Positions 45,764-55,113 of a stretch of DNA of 64,000 bases are shown one piece after another. A program made the translations under genes and the position numbers. Position 1 is the first letter of the stretch; every line of letters starts with the position of its first letter. The notes beneath the pieces are model-generated. The model worked only from the letters and a program-made list of their open reading frames with translations. It did not search any database and was not told where the DNA came from. Origin of the DNA: Thiocapsa roseilacustris (GTDB taxonomy: Bacteria > Pseudomonadota > Gammaproteobacteria > Chromatiales > Chromatiaceae); the NCBI RefSeq assembly GCF_041903755.1, contig NZ_JBBWVE010000031.1, positions 13,715 through 77,714 on the forward strand. The letters are read 5' to 3'.

Positions 45764-45868
45764 GTAGGATGGGTAGAGCGCAGCGAAACCCATTATTTCC
45801 GCGCCGCCGCTCGGATTGGGCGTCTGAGCGGTGAGGATGGGTTTCGCTGTCGCTCTACCCATCCTACA
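45764..45868. repeat. Inverted repeat downstream of gene D, possible terminator
   Basis: GTAGGATGGGTAGAGCGCAG then CGAAACCCAT (45764-45793) pairs with ATGGGTTTCG then CTGTCGCTCTACCCATCCTAC (45837-45867), followed by ATTTTTTGG. A REP-like element that can serve as terminator for the cluster and for uvrA coming from the other side. Confidence 0.7.
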
Positions 45869-45909
45869 TTTTTTGGTTGTTTTTAATCGTTCCTCAGCCG
45901 TCGGCGCAT

Positions 45910-45935
45910 GTTGTGCTGTCTATCGACAGCACAAC
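45910..45935. repeat. Palindrome GTTGTGCTGTC-TATC-GACAGCACAAC
   Basis: Perfect 11-bp arms with a 4-base loop, 70 bp downstream of the uvrA stop on the minus strand. A partial match (GGTTGTGCTGACGATAAGAA) is near 12478. Confidence 0.65.
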
Positions 45936-46005
45936 CTACTGATTTCGTTCTCTTACTCAATCGCCTTGTTCCCGGAAACCGCATTCAGAGGCTCCAAACG
46001 GCCGA

Positions 46006-49000
46006 TTAGCTCCGCAGTGCTTGGGCGGTCGGAAGGTCGCCGGCCTGTGCAACCTTCTCCGGAGTGCCTTCGGCGACGACCCGGCCGCCCGCGTCGCCCG
46101 CCTCCGGCCCCAGATCGATGATCCAGTCGGCCTCGGACATGAGGTCGAGGTTGTGCTCGATGACCAGGACCGAGTGACCGGCGTCGACCAGACGGTGCAG
46201 CACACTGAGCAGGCGCTCGACATCGGCCATGTGCAGGCCGACGGTCGGCTCGTCGAGGACATAGAGGGTCGGGCGGGCGTGGCGTTGGGTCTTGATCGAA
46301 TCGGGCGCGGGTCCCGGTCCTGGGGCAGGCGTCGATCGCGCCTTGGTCAGCTCGGTGACCAGCTTGATGCGCTGGGCCTCGCCGCCGGAGAGCGTGGGGC
46401 TGGGCTGACCGAGCTGCAGATAACCGAGTCCGACGTCCCGGAGCAGGGCGAGCGGGTGGTGGATGGCGCGGTGTGCGTGAAAGACACCCACCGCCTCGCC
46501 GACACTCAGGCGCAGGACTTCACCGATATCGAGTCCCTGATAGCGGACCTCGCGGGTCTCGCGATCGAAACGGCTGCCGCCGCAGACCTCGCAGGTCATG
46601 CGCACATCCGGCAGGAAGCTCATCTCCAGCTTCTGCACCCCCTGTCCTTCGCAGGCGCTGCAGCGCCCTCCGCTGGTGTTGAAGGAGAAGCGCGCCGGTC
46701 CCCAGCCGAGGATGCGGGCCTCCGAGGTGGCGGCGAAGAGTCGGCGGATCGGGTCCCAGAAACCGACATAGGTGGCGGGGCAGGAGCGCGGTGTCTTGCC
46801 GATCGGCGTCTGGTCGACCTCCAGGACGCGCGCGAGTCGCTGCCATCCGCTCAGACGCTTGCAGCCGATTAGGGCACCCTTGTCGGGGCGCGCCGCTGCC
46901 TCGCCCTCCTGCGCGAGCAGGTTGCGCAGGCTCTTGACCAGGACCTCGCGCACCAGGGTCGATTTGCCCGAGCCCGAAACGCCGGTGATGCAGACCAGTC
47001 GGGCGAGCGGGATGCGGACCTCGATATCCTGAAGGTTGTGCCGGCGGGCACCCGAGATCAGGAGCCAGTCGTCGCCCTTGGCCGTCGCGCGGACAGGCCG
47101 CGTGCGTCCCCGCGCGCGGGCGAGACAGCGCCCGGTAACGGAGGCCGGATCCTGCATCAGCTCGAGCGCGGTGCCGCGGGCGATGATCTCGCCGCCGCGC
47201 GTACCGGCGCCCGGTCCAAGGTCGATGACCTCGTCGGCGCGGCGGATGGTCTCCTCGTCGTGCTCGACCACCAGGATGGTGTTGCCCTTGGCCCGGAGCC
47301 GGTCGAGCCCGTTCAGAAGCAAGCGGTTGTCGCGCGGATGCAGGCCGATGGTGGGCTCGTCGAGGATGTAGCAGACGCCGCGCAGGTTCGATCCGAGCTG
47401 CGCGGCGAGCCGGATGCGCTGGGCTTCGCCGCCGGAGAGTGTGGGTGCGGCCCGATCCAGGGTCAGATAGCCGAGGCCGACCTCGGCGAGAAAGGCGAGC
47501 CGCTCGCGGACCTCGGCGAGCAGGTCATGTGCGATGGCGGTTTCGCGGTGGTCGAGTTGTAGACCGGCGACGAAGGCCCCGGCCTGCTCGACGGTCAGGG
47601 CCGAGAGGTCGGCGATCGAGCGTTCGCGAAAGCGCATCGCGAGCGCCTGCGGGTTGAGGCGTGCACCGTGACAGCTCGGGCAGGGCTGTGACTCGACCGC
47701 GTCGGCCTCCTGCCATTGATCCTCTTCGCCCGACTGCTCCCCGTCGAAGCCGCGCAGCGCAAGGCCGGTGCCGAAGCAGTCCCCGCACCAGCCCTGTTTC
47801 GAGTTGAAGCTGAAGAGCCGCGGGTCCGGCTCGGGCAGGGCGATCCCGCAGCTCGGGCAGGCGCGTCGGGTCGAGTAGGGCGTCTCGGCGCCCCATGTCC
47901 CGTCGACGACATCCACGACGCGGATCGCGCCCTTGCCGAGATCCAGGGCATGATCCAGGAGTGCGCGCAGCGCGCTTTCCTGCTCGGGCCGGATCGCGAT
48001 CTCCCCGACCGGCAGATCGATGCTGTGCTCGCGATAGCGGTCGAGCCGCGGCCAGTCGCGGGTCTCGATCGGCTCGCCGTCGACCCGCAGGACAAACCAG
48101 CCGTGGCGCACGGCCCAGTCGGCCAGCTCCTTGTAGATGCCCTTGCGGGCGATCACCAAGGGGGCCATGAGTGCGACGGCTTTGTCCACGTGATCGTGCT
48201 GGATCCGATCCAAAATGGCGTCCCGGCTCATCGGCTCGATGGGCACGGCGCAGGTCGGGCAGGTCTGGATCCCGAGCCGGACGTAAAGCAGACGCAGATA
48301 GTGGTGGATCTCGGTCAGGGTGCCGACCGTGCTCTTGGCCCCGCCGCGACTGGTGCGCTGCTCGATGGCGACGGTGGGCGGGATGCCGAGCACGGCATCG
48401 ACATCCGGCCGTGCGGCGGGCTGGACGAACTGGCGGGCGTAGGCGTTCAAGGATTCCAGGAAGCGACGCTGGCCCTCGGCAAAGAGGATGTCGAAGGCGA
48501 GCGTGCTCTTGCCGCTGCCCGAGACGCCGGTGATGACGGTGAAGCTGTCGCGCGCGATCGTGAGGGACAGATCCTTGAGGTTGTGCTCGCGGGCGTGGAT
48601 GATCTGGATCCCCGCCGGGATCGGTGCGGTAGGCGTGGAATCTGTTGCCACGGAAGCACAGGGAAGGCACGGAAAAGGGCTGTCCTCCACCGACCCGGCC
48701 AGAATCGACGACTCTCCCGAAAACGCTTCTTCGTTCCGTGTCTTTCCGTGTGCTTCCGTGGCAAAAATGCTCTTGGTATTCAGGCCGTGCAGATGCTCGG
48801 CCAAGGCCCGCCCCGTGTGGCTCGTTGGATGGGCGGCGATCTGCTCGGGCGTGCCGCAGCAGACCAACTCGCCGCCCGCCTCGCCGCCCTCGGGCCCAAG
48901 GTCGATCAGCCAATCCGCGGCGCCGATCAGGTCGAGATTGTGCTCGATGACGAGGAGCGAATGGCCCTTGTCGAGCAGGCGCCGGAAGGCGTTCAGCAGG

Positions 49001-51669
49001 ACCGCGACATCGGCGAAGTGCAGCCCGGTCGTCGGCTCGTCGAGCAGGAAGAGCAGGCCGCCGTCGCGTGCCTTGCCCCGGCCCGATTTGGCGAGATGGC
49101 CGGCGAGCTTGAGCCGCTGGGCCTCGCCGCCCGAGAGTGTCGGCACCGGCTGGCCGAGTCGCAGATAGCCGAGCCCGACCGCGATCAAGGGCTCCAGTGC
49201 GCGTTTCAGATCGGCGTCATTGGCGAAGCAGTCGAGTGCCTCGGTCGCGGTCATCTCCAGCACGTCGGCGATCGAGCGTCCGGGCTCGCCGGGCCGGCCG
49301 TCGATCTCGACCTCCAGCACCGGCCCGCGATAACGCCGGCCGTTGCAGTCCGGACAGCGCAGATAGACATCGGCGAGGAACTGCATCTCCAGATGCTCGT
49401 AGCCGTTGCCGCCGCAGGTCGGACAGCGTCCGGTGCCGCTGTTGAAGCTGAAGGTGCCGGCGGTGTAGCCGCGCTCCTTGGCGAGCGGCAGGGCGGCGAA
49501 GCGTTTGCGCAGCACGTCGAGCGCACCGACATAGCTCGCCGGGTTCGAGCGCGAGGTCCGCCCGATGCTCGATTGATCGAGCAGCACGACGTCGGCGATC
49601 AGGTTGTCCCCGTCGATCCCGGCGTGCTCCCCCGGCGGCTCGTCGGGATGGCCCTTGCGCTGGCAGAGTGCGTTGTAGAGCACCTCCTGCACCAGGGTCG
49701 ACTTGCCGGACCCCGAGACGCCGGTGATCACGACCAGACGGTGCAGCGGGATCGCGACATCGATCCCCTTGAGGTTGTGGGCGCGTGCGTCGCGGATGCG
49801 GATCCGGGGGCCGTCGGGTGCCGGCGGATTGGGCGGATGGCCGTCGGCGATCTGTCGCCGGCCCGCCAGATAGTCGCCGGTGAGCGATCCGGGCGTGCGG
49901 ACCAGCTCAGCCGGTGGCCCCTCGAAGAGGATGCGTCCGCCTTGCTCGCCCGGTCCGGGGCCGATGTCGATGATCCGATCGGCGGCCCACATCACCTGCT
50001 GGTCGTGCTCCACGACCACCAGCGAGTTGCCCTGGTCGCGCAGGCGTCGCAGGATGGCGACAACCCGGTCCATGTCGCGCGGATGCAGGCCGATACTGGG
50101 TTCGTCCAGCACGAAGAGCGCGTTGACCAAGGTGCTGCCGAGCGCCGTGGTCAGATTGATGCGCTGCACCTCGCCGCCCGAGAGGGTGCGCGACTGGCGG
50201 TCCAGGGTGAGATAGCCGAGCCCGACCTCGCAGAGATAGCGCAGGCGCGAGCGGATGCCCTCGATCAGCAGATCCAGCGCCGGGTCCAGCGCCAGCGCGT
50301 CGCAGAAGTCGCGGCAGGCGCTCAAGGGCAGACGCATCAGGTCATGGACGCAGAGACCGGGGAGGGCTTGCCAGGTCGCCTCGTCCATGCCGATGCGCCC
50401 GTGTCGGAAGCGGCGCTCCGGCGGCAGGGCGCGATCCGCGAGCGCCTTGTCCCCGACCCGCCAATCCAGCGCCTCGTCGGTGAGTCTGGCCCCGTCGCAG
50501 GCGGTGCAGACATCGTAGGCGCGGTAGCGCGAGAGCAGGACGCGCACATGCATCTTGTAGCTGCGCCCTTCGAGCCAGGCGAAGAAGCGGCGCAACCCGT
50601 ACCAGACCCCGGCCTCCCACTCGCCGTCGCCCTCGATGATCCAGGCGCGGTCGGCATCCGTGAGGTTGCGCCAGGGCAGGTCGGTCGGGATGCCGCGGCG
50701 GTGCGCAAAACCCATCAGATCTTCCTGGATCTCCGAGTAGCTGTCGGACTGGATGGGTTTGATCGCGCCTTCGAGCAGTGATTTCGATGGATCCGGCACG
50801 ACCAGTGACCAGTCGATCCCGATGGTGCGCCCAAAACCCCGACAGGTCGGACAGGCACCGACAGGGGAGTTGAAGGAGAAGCGGCTCGGCGTCGGATCCG
50901 CATAGGCGATGTCGCAGTCGGCGCAATGCAGATCGGCCGAGAAGCGCCAGGGCGGGCCGGGCTGCCGATCGGCGTCGAGCGGATAGACCCGGATGCGCCC
51001 GTGACCGCGGGCCAGCGCCGTCTCCAGGGCCTCGATCGCGCGGCCGCGGTGCTCGGCGGTCAGACGCAACCGATCTTGAATCACTTCGACGGCGGTCGCG
51101 TCCTCCGACAGGATCCGCACATAGCCCTGTTGGGCGAGCAGTGTCTTGACGGCCTCGACGTCCAGTGATGCCGGAACCGGCACGCCGAAGGCGATCGAGA
51201 CGTTCCGGTCGACCGCCTCCGGCAAGGCGACCAGGTGTTCCCAGATCCCCTCGGGCGTGTCGCGCCGAACCTCCCGCCCACAGCCCCGGCAGAAGAGTCT
51301 GGCCGTGCGCGCGAAGAGAAGCTTCAGATGGTCGTTCAGCTCCGTCATGGTGCCGACGGTGGAGCGCGAGGTCCGCACCGGATTGGTCTGGTCGATGGCG
51401 ATCGCGGGCGGGATGCCCTCGATGCGGTCGGCCGCCGGTCGGTCCATCCGATCGAGGAACTGACGCGCGTAGGGCGAGAAGGTCTCGACGTAGCGACGCT
51501 GTCCCTCGGCATAGAGTGTGTCGAAGGCGAGCGATGACTTGCCGGAGCCCGAGACGCCGGTCACGACGATTAGCTCGCTGAGCGGCAGATCGAGATCAAT
51601 GTCCTTGAGGTTGTTCTGGCGCACGCCGCGCAGACGGATCCGATCTCCTTGCCGACTTGGATCTCTCAT
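46006..51669 (-). CDS. Double-length UvrA (tandem fused UvrA-like ABC ATPase)
   Basis: An 1887-residue protein made of two complete UvrA units (about 1-960 and 1010-1887). There are four Walker A motifs, two per unit: GVSGSGKSSLAFDTLYAEGQ and GVSGSGKSTLVQEVLYN, then GVSGSGKSTLAFDILFAEGQ and GVSGSGKSTLVREVL. Signature motifs TLSGGE(V/A)QR(I/L) occur four times. Zinc-binding Cys pairs include CADC/CPTC and CPTC/CPDC in the first unit and CPSC/CGDC and CSAC/CEVC in the second. Fused UvrA proteins are known in some proteobacteria beside a normal UvrA, with unclear roles in nucleotide excision repair or drug tolerance. The linker at about 966-1006 is encoded by a palindromic insertion (see separate entry). 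It starts 17 bp after the diguanylate cyclase gene. Confidence 0.88.
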   Translation of the reverse strand: MRDPSRQGDRIRLRGVRQNNLKDIDLDLPLSELIVVTGVSGSGKSSLAFDTLYAEGQRRYVETFSPYARQFLDRMDRPAADRIEGIPPAIAIDQTNPVRTSRSTVGTMTELNDHLKLLFARTARLFCRGCGREVRRDTPEGIWEHLVALPEAVDRNVSIAFGVPVPASLDVEAVKTLLAQQGYVRILSEDATAVEVIQDRLRLTAEHRGRAIEALETALARGHGRIRVYPLDADRQPGPPWRFSADLHCADCDIAYADPTPSRFSFNSPVGACPTCRGFGRTIGIDWSLVVPDPSKSLLEGAIKPIQSDSYSEIQEDLMGFAHRRGIPTDLPWRNLTDADRAWIIEGDGEWEAGVWYGLRRFFAWLEGRSYKMHVRVLLSRYRAYDVCTACDGARLTDEALDWRVGDKALADRALPPERRFRHGRIGMDEATWQALPGLCVHDLMRLPLSACRDFCDALALDPALDLLIEGIRSRLRYLCEVGLGYLTLDRQSRTLSGGEVQRINLTTALGSTLVNALFVLDEPSIGLHPRDMDRVVAILRRLRDQGNSLVVVEHDQQVMWAADRIIDIGPGPGEQGGRILFEGPPAELVRTPGSLTGDYLAGRRQIADGHPPNPPAPDGPRIRIRDARAHNLKGIDVAIPLHRLVVITGVSGSGKSTLVQEVLYNALCQRKGHPDEPPGEHAGIDGDNLIADVVLLDQSSIGRTSRSNPASYVGALDVLRKRFAALPLAKERGYTAGTFSFNSGTGRCPTCGGNGYEHLEMQFLADVYLRCPDCNGRRYRGPVLEVEIDGRPGEPGRSIADVLEMTATEALDCFANDADLKRALEPLIAVGLGYLRLGQPVPTLSGGEAQRLKLAGHLAKSGRGKARDGGLLFLLDEPTTGLHFADVAVLLNAFRRLLDKGHSLLVIEHNLDLIGAADWLIDLGPEGGEAGGELVCCGTPEQIAAHPTSHTGRALAEHLHGLNTKSIFATEAHGKTRNEEAFSGESSILAGSVEDSPFPCLPCASVATDSTPTAPIPAGIQIIHAREHNLKDLSLTIARDSFTVITGVSGSGKSTLAFDILFAEGQRRFLESLNAYARQFVQPAARPDVDAVLGIPPTVAIEQRTSRGGAKSTVGTLTEIHHYLRLLYVRLGIQTCPTCAVPIEPMSRDAILDRIQHDHVDKAVALMAPLVIARKGIYKELADWAVRHGWFVLRVDGEPIETRDWPRLDRYREHSIDLPVGEIAIRPEQESALRALLDHALDLGKGAIRVVDVVDGTWGAETPYSTRRACPSCGIALPEPDPRLFSFNSKQGWCGDCFGTGLALRGFDGEQSGEEDQWQEADAVESQPCPSCHGARLNPQALAMRFRERSIADLSALTVEQAGAFVAGLQLDHRETAIAHDLLAEVRERLAFLAEVGLGYLTLDRAAPTLSGGEAQRIRLAAQLGSNLRGVCYILDEPTIGLHPRDNRLLLNGLDRLRAKGNTILVVEHDEETIRRADEVIDLGPGAGTRGGEIIARGTALELMQDPASVTGRCLARARGRTRPVRATAKGDDWLLISGARRHNLQDIEVRIPLARLVCITGVSGSGKSTLVREVLVKSLRNLLAQEGEAAARPDKGALIGCKRLSGWQRLARVLEVDQTPIGKTPRSCPATYVGFWDPIRRLFAATSEARILGWGPARFSFNTSGGRCSACEGQGVQKLEMSFLPDVRMTCEVCGGSRFDRETREVRYQGLDIGEVLRLSVGEAVGVFHAHRAIHHPLALLRDVGLGYLQLGQPSPTLSGGEAQRIKLVTELTKARSTPAPGPGPAPDSIKTQRHARPTLYVLDEPTVGLHMADVERLLSVLHRLVDAGHSVLVIEHNLDLMSEADWIIDLGPEAGDAGGRVVAEGTPEKVAQAGDLPTAQALRS
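48645..48764. repeat. Palindromic element read in frame inside uvrA
   Basis: The left arm TTGCCACGGAAGCACAGGGA (48645-48664, extending to 48673) is the near-perfect reverse complement of the right arm TCCGTGTCTT...CCGTGGCAA (48735-48764). The 120 bp keep the frame and encode about 40 low-complexity residues between the two UvrA units (around IFATEAHGKTRNEE and FPCLPCASVATDS). It is related in style to the CACGGAGACACGGAG palindrome at 8863. Confidence 0.8.
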
Positions 51670-51686
51670 GAGCGTGCCGACTCGGC

Positions 51687-52748
51687 CTAATTGCCGGAGA
51701 TCTCGCTGAAGGCGAAGACACGGTTGCGTCCGGCGCGCTTGCTGGCATAGAGCGCCTCGTCAGCGCGGACCATGAGGTCGTCGACCTCGGTGGCCATGCT
51801 CGGATAGGTCGCATAGCCGATGCTGACCGTCGTGGTCACCGCGTCCCTCCCGGTGTCGATCAGGGTGCTGGCGACCATCGTGCGAATCCGCTCGCCGGCC
51901 TCCCGCGCCGCTTGCTCCGTCGTATCGGGCATCAGCAGGATGAACTCGTCGCCGCCGTAGCGTGCGACTAAGTCCGCGCTGCGGATGCTTCGGCGGATCC
52001 CGTCGGCCACGGCACGGATGACCTGGTTGCCGACGCCGTGCCCGTAGCGGTCGTTGACCTCCTTGAGGTTGTCCGCGTCGACCATCATGAGACCGAACGG
52101 GCGGTCACGCATCACGGCTGACTCTTTGTGCCGGTCGAGTGCCACCGAGAAGGCACGCATGTTCGGCAGTCCGGTGAGCTCGTCGGTCTCCGAGAGGCGT
52201 TGCACGAAGAGACGCGAAAAGCTCATGTCGGAGGCGATCAGGGAGGTGACATACGCGACCAAGGCGACTGGCGCAAACAGCAGCATCAGACCGCTGAAGG
52301 TCGAATAGGTGAAGAGATCTGTCCCCGCGACGGTGTATCCGGCGAAGAGATAGAAGCTGGCGATGAGGGCCACCTCGAGGAGCGTGATCAGCTTGCCGAG
52401 CGTGAGGGCGCTGAAGACGATGACCAGGAGGAAAAGGCTGATCAGCGGGCTGTCGACCTTGCCCGTGTGCCAGACCACGAAGGCGGTGAAGGCCAGCATG
52501 GCCCAAGTCTCGATCGTAAGCTTCCAGCGCGCCGGCAGGGTGAAAAGGTTCAGGTAACGAAAGCCCAAGATGAAGACGGCGAAGATCGTGATCGCGGCAA
52601 CGATCCCCAGGGTCTGCTCGACGGGCTCGTCCGGGAGCACCAGATAGACCAGCACGAGCACCAGCAACAGCCATTCGATTTCCGCCAGGGTTCGATTGAA
52701 CCCCCGCAGCTCGATGGGGTCAGGCAAGGCGGCATCCCTCTTCTTCAT
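51687..52748 (-). CDS. Membrane diguanylate cyclase (GGDEF)
   Basis: A 353-residue protein: about six membrane segments in the first 180 residues (for example IEWLLLVLVLVYLVL, FSGLMLLFAPVALVAYVTSLI), then a GGDEF domain beginning ETDELTGLPNMRAF. The catalytic motif ARYGGDEFILLMPD is intact near residue 264, and RSAD five residues before GGDEF is an RxxD inhibitory site, so the enzyme is probably active and product-inhibited. It makes cyclic di-GMP from GTP; the membrane part would be the sensor. I chose ATG 52748 (MKKRD), with GGGGCC upstream; an extension to 52772 is possible. It precedes uvrA by 17 bp. The 333-bp region upstream (52749-53081) shows no gene. Confidence 0.87.
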   Translation of the reverse strand: MKKRDAALPDPIELRGFNRTLAEIEWLLLVLVLVYLVLPDEPVEQTLGIVAAITIFAVFILGFRYLNLFTLPARWKLTIETWAMLAFTAFVVWHTGKVDSPLISLFLLVIVFSALTLGKLITLLEVALIASFYLFAGYTVAGTDLFTYSTFSGLMLLFAPVALVAYVTSLIASDMSFSRLFVQRLSETDELTGLPNMRAFSVALDRHKESAVMRDRPFGLMMVDADNLKEVNDRYGHGVGNQVIRAVADGIRRSIRSADLVARYGGDEFILLMPDTTEQAAREAGERIRTMVASTLIDTGRDAVTTTVSIGYATYPSMATEVDDLMVRADEALYASKRAGRNRVFAFSEISGN

Positions 52749-53081
52749 GTCTGAAGGCCCCGGCGACGGCACGTTTGGCTCGTGATGGTTGCGATGGTTG
52801 CGCGGTCTCTATTCTAAGCCGATCCGGACCGGGCCTTCTCGAATGTGCGGCACATTGCGTTCGACCGGTCTCGACTGCTCGGGTCCGAGCGCGCATGTTC
52901 GGCGCGGCCGGAGGGGAGCGCGCTGATTTCCCTGAAAACTCGATTGTCATTCCGCGTCGCGGCACGCTTGCCCGAGACTTGTGCTTGGCTCGGCTGCCCC
53001 TAGATTACCAGCGTCGGGTGAAGCGAGCCGATCGCTCGCCGAACCCATCGTCCCGACCCAACCCAAATCGATCGAGGATCT

Positions 53082-53249
53082 ATGCCGATGTCCATGCGAC
53101 TCTCCGCTCTCGCCACCGCTGCTCTCCTGGGTGCCATGCTGGTTGCCGGCTCCTTCATGACCGCCCATGCGGGTGAAGGCTGTACCAAGGACAAGAACAA
53201 GGACAGCGGAACCGCAACCGCCTTCCCGACCGTCATCCAGCAGCTCTAG
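53082..53249 (+). CDS. Small secreted protein, unknown function
   Basis: A 55-residue protein with a clear signal peptide (MRLSALATAALLGAMLVAGS, then FMTAHA, cleavage near residue 30), leaving about 25 residues: GEGCTKDKNKDSGTATAFPT then VIQQL. One Cys and several Lys/Asp residues. ATGs at 53082, 53088 and 53094 are all possible; GAGGAT at 53074-53079 favours 53088. I do not recognise a family. The stop TAG is the first base triplet of a family A repeat. Confidence 0.6.
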   Translation: MPMSMRLSALATAALLGAMLVAGSFMTAHAGEGCTKDKNKDSGTATAFPTVIQQL

Positions 53250-53330
53250 ACTGCGTCCGGTGCAATGAAAGCCGGTCGAGGTGCGATGACTCCCTCGCCT
53301 CGATCGGCGACGTCGCCGAGACGCAGTCTC
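53247..53330. repeat. Family A repeat, copy 7
   Basis: Variant ends AGACTGCGTC and GACGCAGTCT, perfectly complementary: compensating changes at both ends relative to AAACCGCGTC/GACGCGGTTT, indicating that pairing of the ends is conserved. Confidence 0.8.
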
Positions 53331-53353
53331 GAAATTTTTATCTTCAAAGTTAT

Positions 53354-53439
53354 TGAACCGCGTCGCTCCAACCGCTTAAAGTGAGTCCGACCACGACACA
53401 AGCTCCACCCCGCGCATATCCTGCCAAAACACGGTTCAA
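53354..53439. repeat. Family A repeat, copy 8 (diverged)
   Basis: Ends TGAACCGCGTCG and ACACGGTTCAA. It ends 2 bp before the stop of the minus-strand Cache-AlbA_2 gene. Confidence 0.65.
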
Positions 53440-53440
53440 G

Positions 53441-55051
53441 CTAGAACCGACTCCGGATGTACTTGAGTGCCCGACTGATCGACAGCTCAATGTTTGAGGG
53501 ACCGTTACGGATGACGAACAACTCGCGATTCTTATCGTCGTGCAAAAAGGTCGGCGTGTCCGCACGCTCGCACTCGACCGCTCCTACGCGACGACCCTGC
53601 AGATCGTAGAGATCGAAGCGCACGAACCGCGCATACTCGGCCCCGATATGGTGGTTCAGCAGGTTCTTGAAGTGCAGTCTGCATTTGTCTTCGTTCTCGA
53701 ACTTGTCGGCCCCCAAGCCCAGCACGGTTCCGTCGTCCGACACGCCGAGCAACAGGATCCCGCCTTCCGAATTCAGAAAGGCTGCGACGGCCTTGAGCCA
53801 AGCCATCTCGATCTCACGTCCCGTCACCTTACTGTGCAGGTTCATGCGCATGGTGGACTTAAACTCCAGATGCGTACCTTCTCCCGAGGCGATCAGCTCG
53901 CGCAGATCATCCTCGGCGCAACGCCGGTCGATGCTGAGCTTGGGCATTTCGCGCAGTTGGCGGTGATATTTGCGCACCACGAGCGTCGTCATGACGAGGC
54001 TCGCGACCAGGATGCCGAGCACGGTGAGGGCGACGATATGCCACCGGCTCCGGAGGATCGCGAGGGTCTCGGAGACAGGCAGCACCACGCCCGCCCAACC
54101 GCCCGAGAGGTCGTCGGTCAGTGGTCTGAAGCCGCCCCACCACTGAACCCCCGAGCTGGTGAAACGGATCAGGCCCTGTGACGGTCGATCCGCCAGGTTC
54201 CAGGCCGACACGGCATCGAATGCCAGGGGGCCGCCGGGTGTCAGATGGGCCGAGAAGAACCCGCTGGACTGCTCCGGATCCGGTGATCTCGCGTTGTCCT
54301 CGGGAACATAGACGCCGCCGGCGCCGCTGAAGAGAAAACCGCGTCCTTCGGCAGCGACGGCGTGTCGCTCGATGCTCTCCACGATCGTCTGGATGGTGAC
54401 GTCCAGCGCGGTCACCCGAAGCTGCCCTGACTGCATCCAACCCAAGGATGCCGTGAGTCCGGGGACCTGGGTCGATTCAAAAACATAGGGTCGCGTCCAG
54501 AGCAGGGTGCCGGGTCGGTCGGCCGCCGCGCTGAACCAGGGGCGCGTGAGCGGGTTGTGCTCGCTCGCCTCGTCGCGCGACTCCTGCGGACGCAGCTCGG
54601 CGTCCCAGCGGGTGATTCGAACCGGCTGTCCCGTTCCGGAGTCGCGCACGCGACTGAGCCAGCCGTCGCCGTCGCGGCGCAGAAAGTACTCGGCGCCGTC
54701 GCCCATGGCATCGATCGCGCCTGCGATCTGGCCCATGTGCGCGAGGATCGGGGTCAGGCGTTGATTCAAGGCCCCCTCGTCGGCCGGGGTCAGACCAGCG
54801 GCGGCGAGACCGTCGCGAATGATCAGGAGCTGCTGCTCGACCGGCACCAAGAGACCGCGAACCTCGTCGCGAACCAATGCGGTTGCGGCCTCGATGCGGC
54901 TTTCGGCCAGATCCTCCTTAATGAGGTTGATCAGGAGGATATTGATGGCGACCAATAGGCCGACGGTCAGGAGCACCAGCAGCACGAGGTCGCGCAGGAG
55001 CCGCGAGCGGACTGGACCCGAGGAGGTCCGCAACAAGGAAAATGGCGTCAT
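53441..55051 (-). CDS. Membrane Cache-type sensor fused to an AlbA_2 (Schlafen-like) domain
   Basis: A 536-residue protein. A first membrane segment DLVLLVLLTVGLLVAINILLI is near residues 20-40, a large extracytoplasmic region (about 45-330) has Cache-like features (WFSAAADRPGTLLWTRPYVFE, LRVTALDVTIQTIVESIERH, AEGRGFLFSGAGGVYVPED), and a second membrane segment is VALTVLGILVASLVMTTLVV. The cytoplasmic part (about 385-505) is an AlbA_2 domain: EGTHLEFKSTMRMN, EIEMAWLKAVAAFLNSEGGILLLGVSDDGTVLGL. It ends with an unusual short tail that may be another strand-rich element (NRELFVIRNGPSNIELSISRALKYI). There is no kinase, GGDEF or HAMP output. I chose ATG 55051 (MTPFSLLRTS); the longer frame to 55168 translates a hexanucleotide repeat. 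Confidence 0.75.
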   Translation of the reverse strand: MTPFSLLRTSSGPVRSRLLRDLVLLVLLTVGLLVAINILLINLIKEDLAESRIEAATALVRDEVRGLLVPVEQQLLIIRDGLAAAGLTPADEGALNQRLTPILAHMGQIAGAIDAMGDGAEYFLRRDGDGWLSRVRDSGTGQPVRITRWDAELRPQESRDEASEHNPLTRPWFSAAADRPGTLLWTRPYVFESTQVPGLTASLGWMQSGQLRVTALDVTIQTIVESIERHAVAAEGRGFLFSGAGGVYVPEDNARSPDPEQSSGFFSAHLTPGGPLAFDAVSAWNLADRPSQGLIRFTSSGVQWWGGFRPLTDDLSGGWAGVVLPVSETLAILRSRWHIVALTVLGILVASLVMTTLVVRKYHRQLREMPKLSIDRRCAEDDLRELIASGEGTHLEFKSTMRMNLHSKVTGREIEMAWLKAVAAFLNSEGGILLLGVSDDGTVLGLGADKFENEDKCRLHFKNLLNHHIGAEYARFVRFDLYDLQGRRVGAVECERADTPTFLHDDKNRELFVIRNGPSNIELSISRALKYIRSRF

Positions 55052-55113
55052 GGGCAGGCTTAGAAGCGGCTCAAAATTAAGTAAAGCAACTCGACGAGAG
55101 AAGGTCTTTGCCA

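Noticed and set aside
47716..50781. 1021-residue plus-strand open frame
   Set aside because: Antisense to uvrA, whose four Walker A motifs prove the coding strand.
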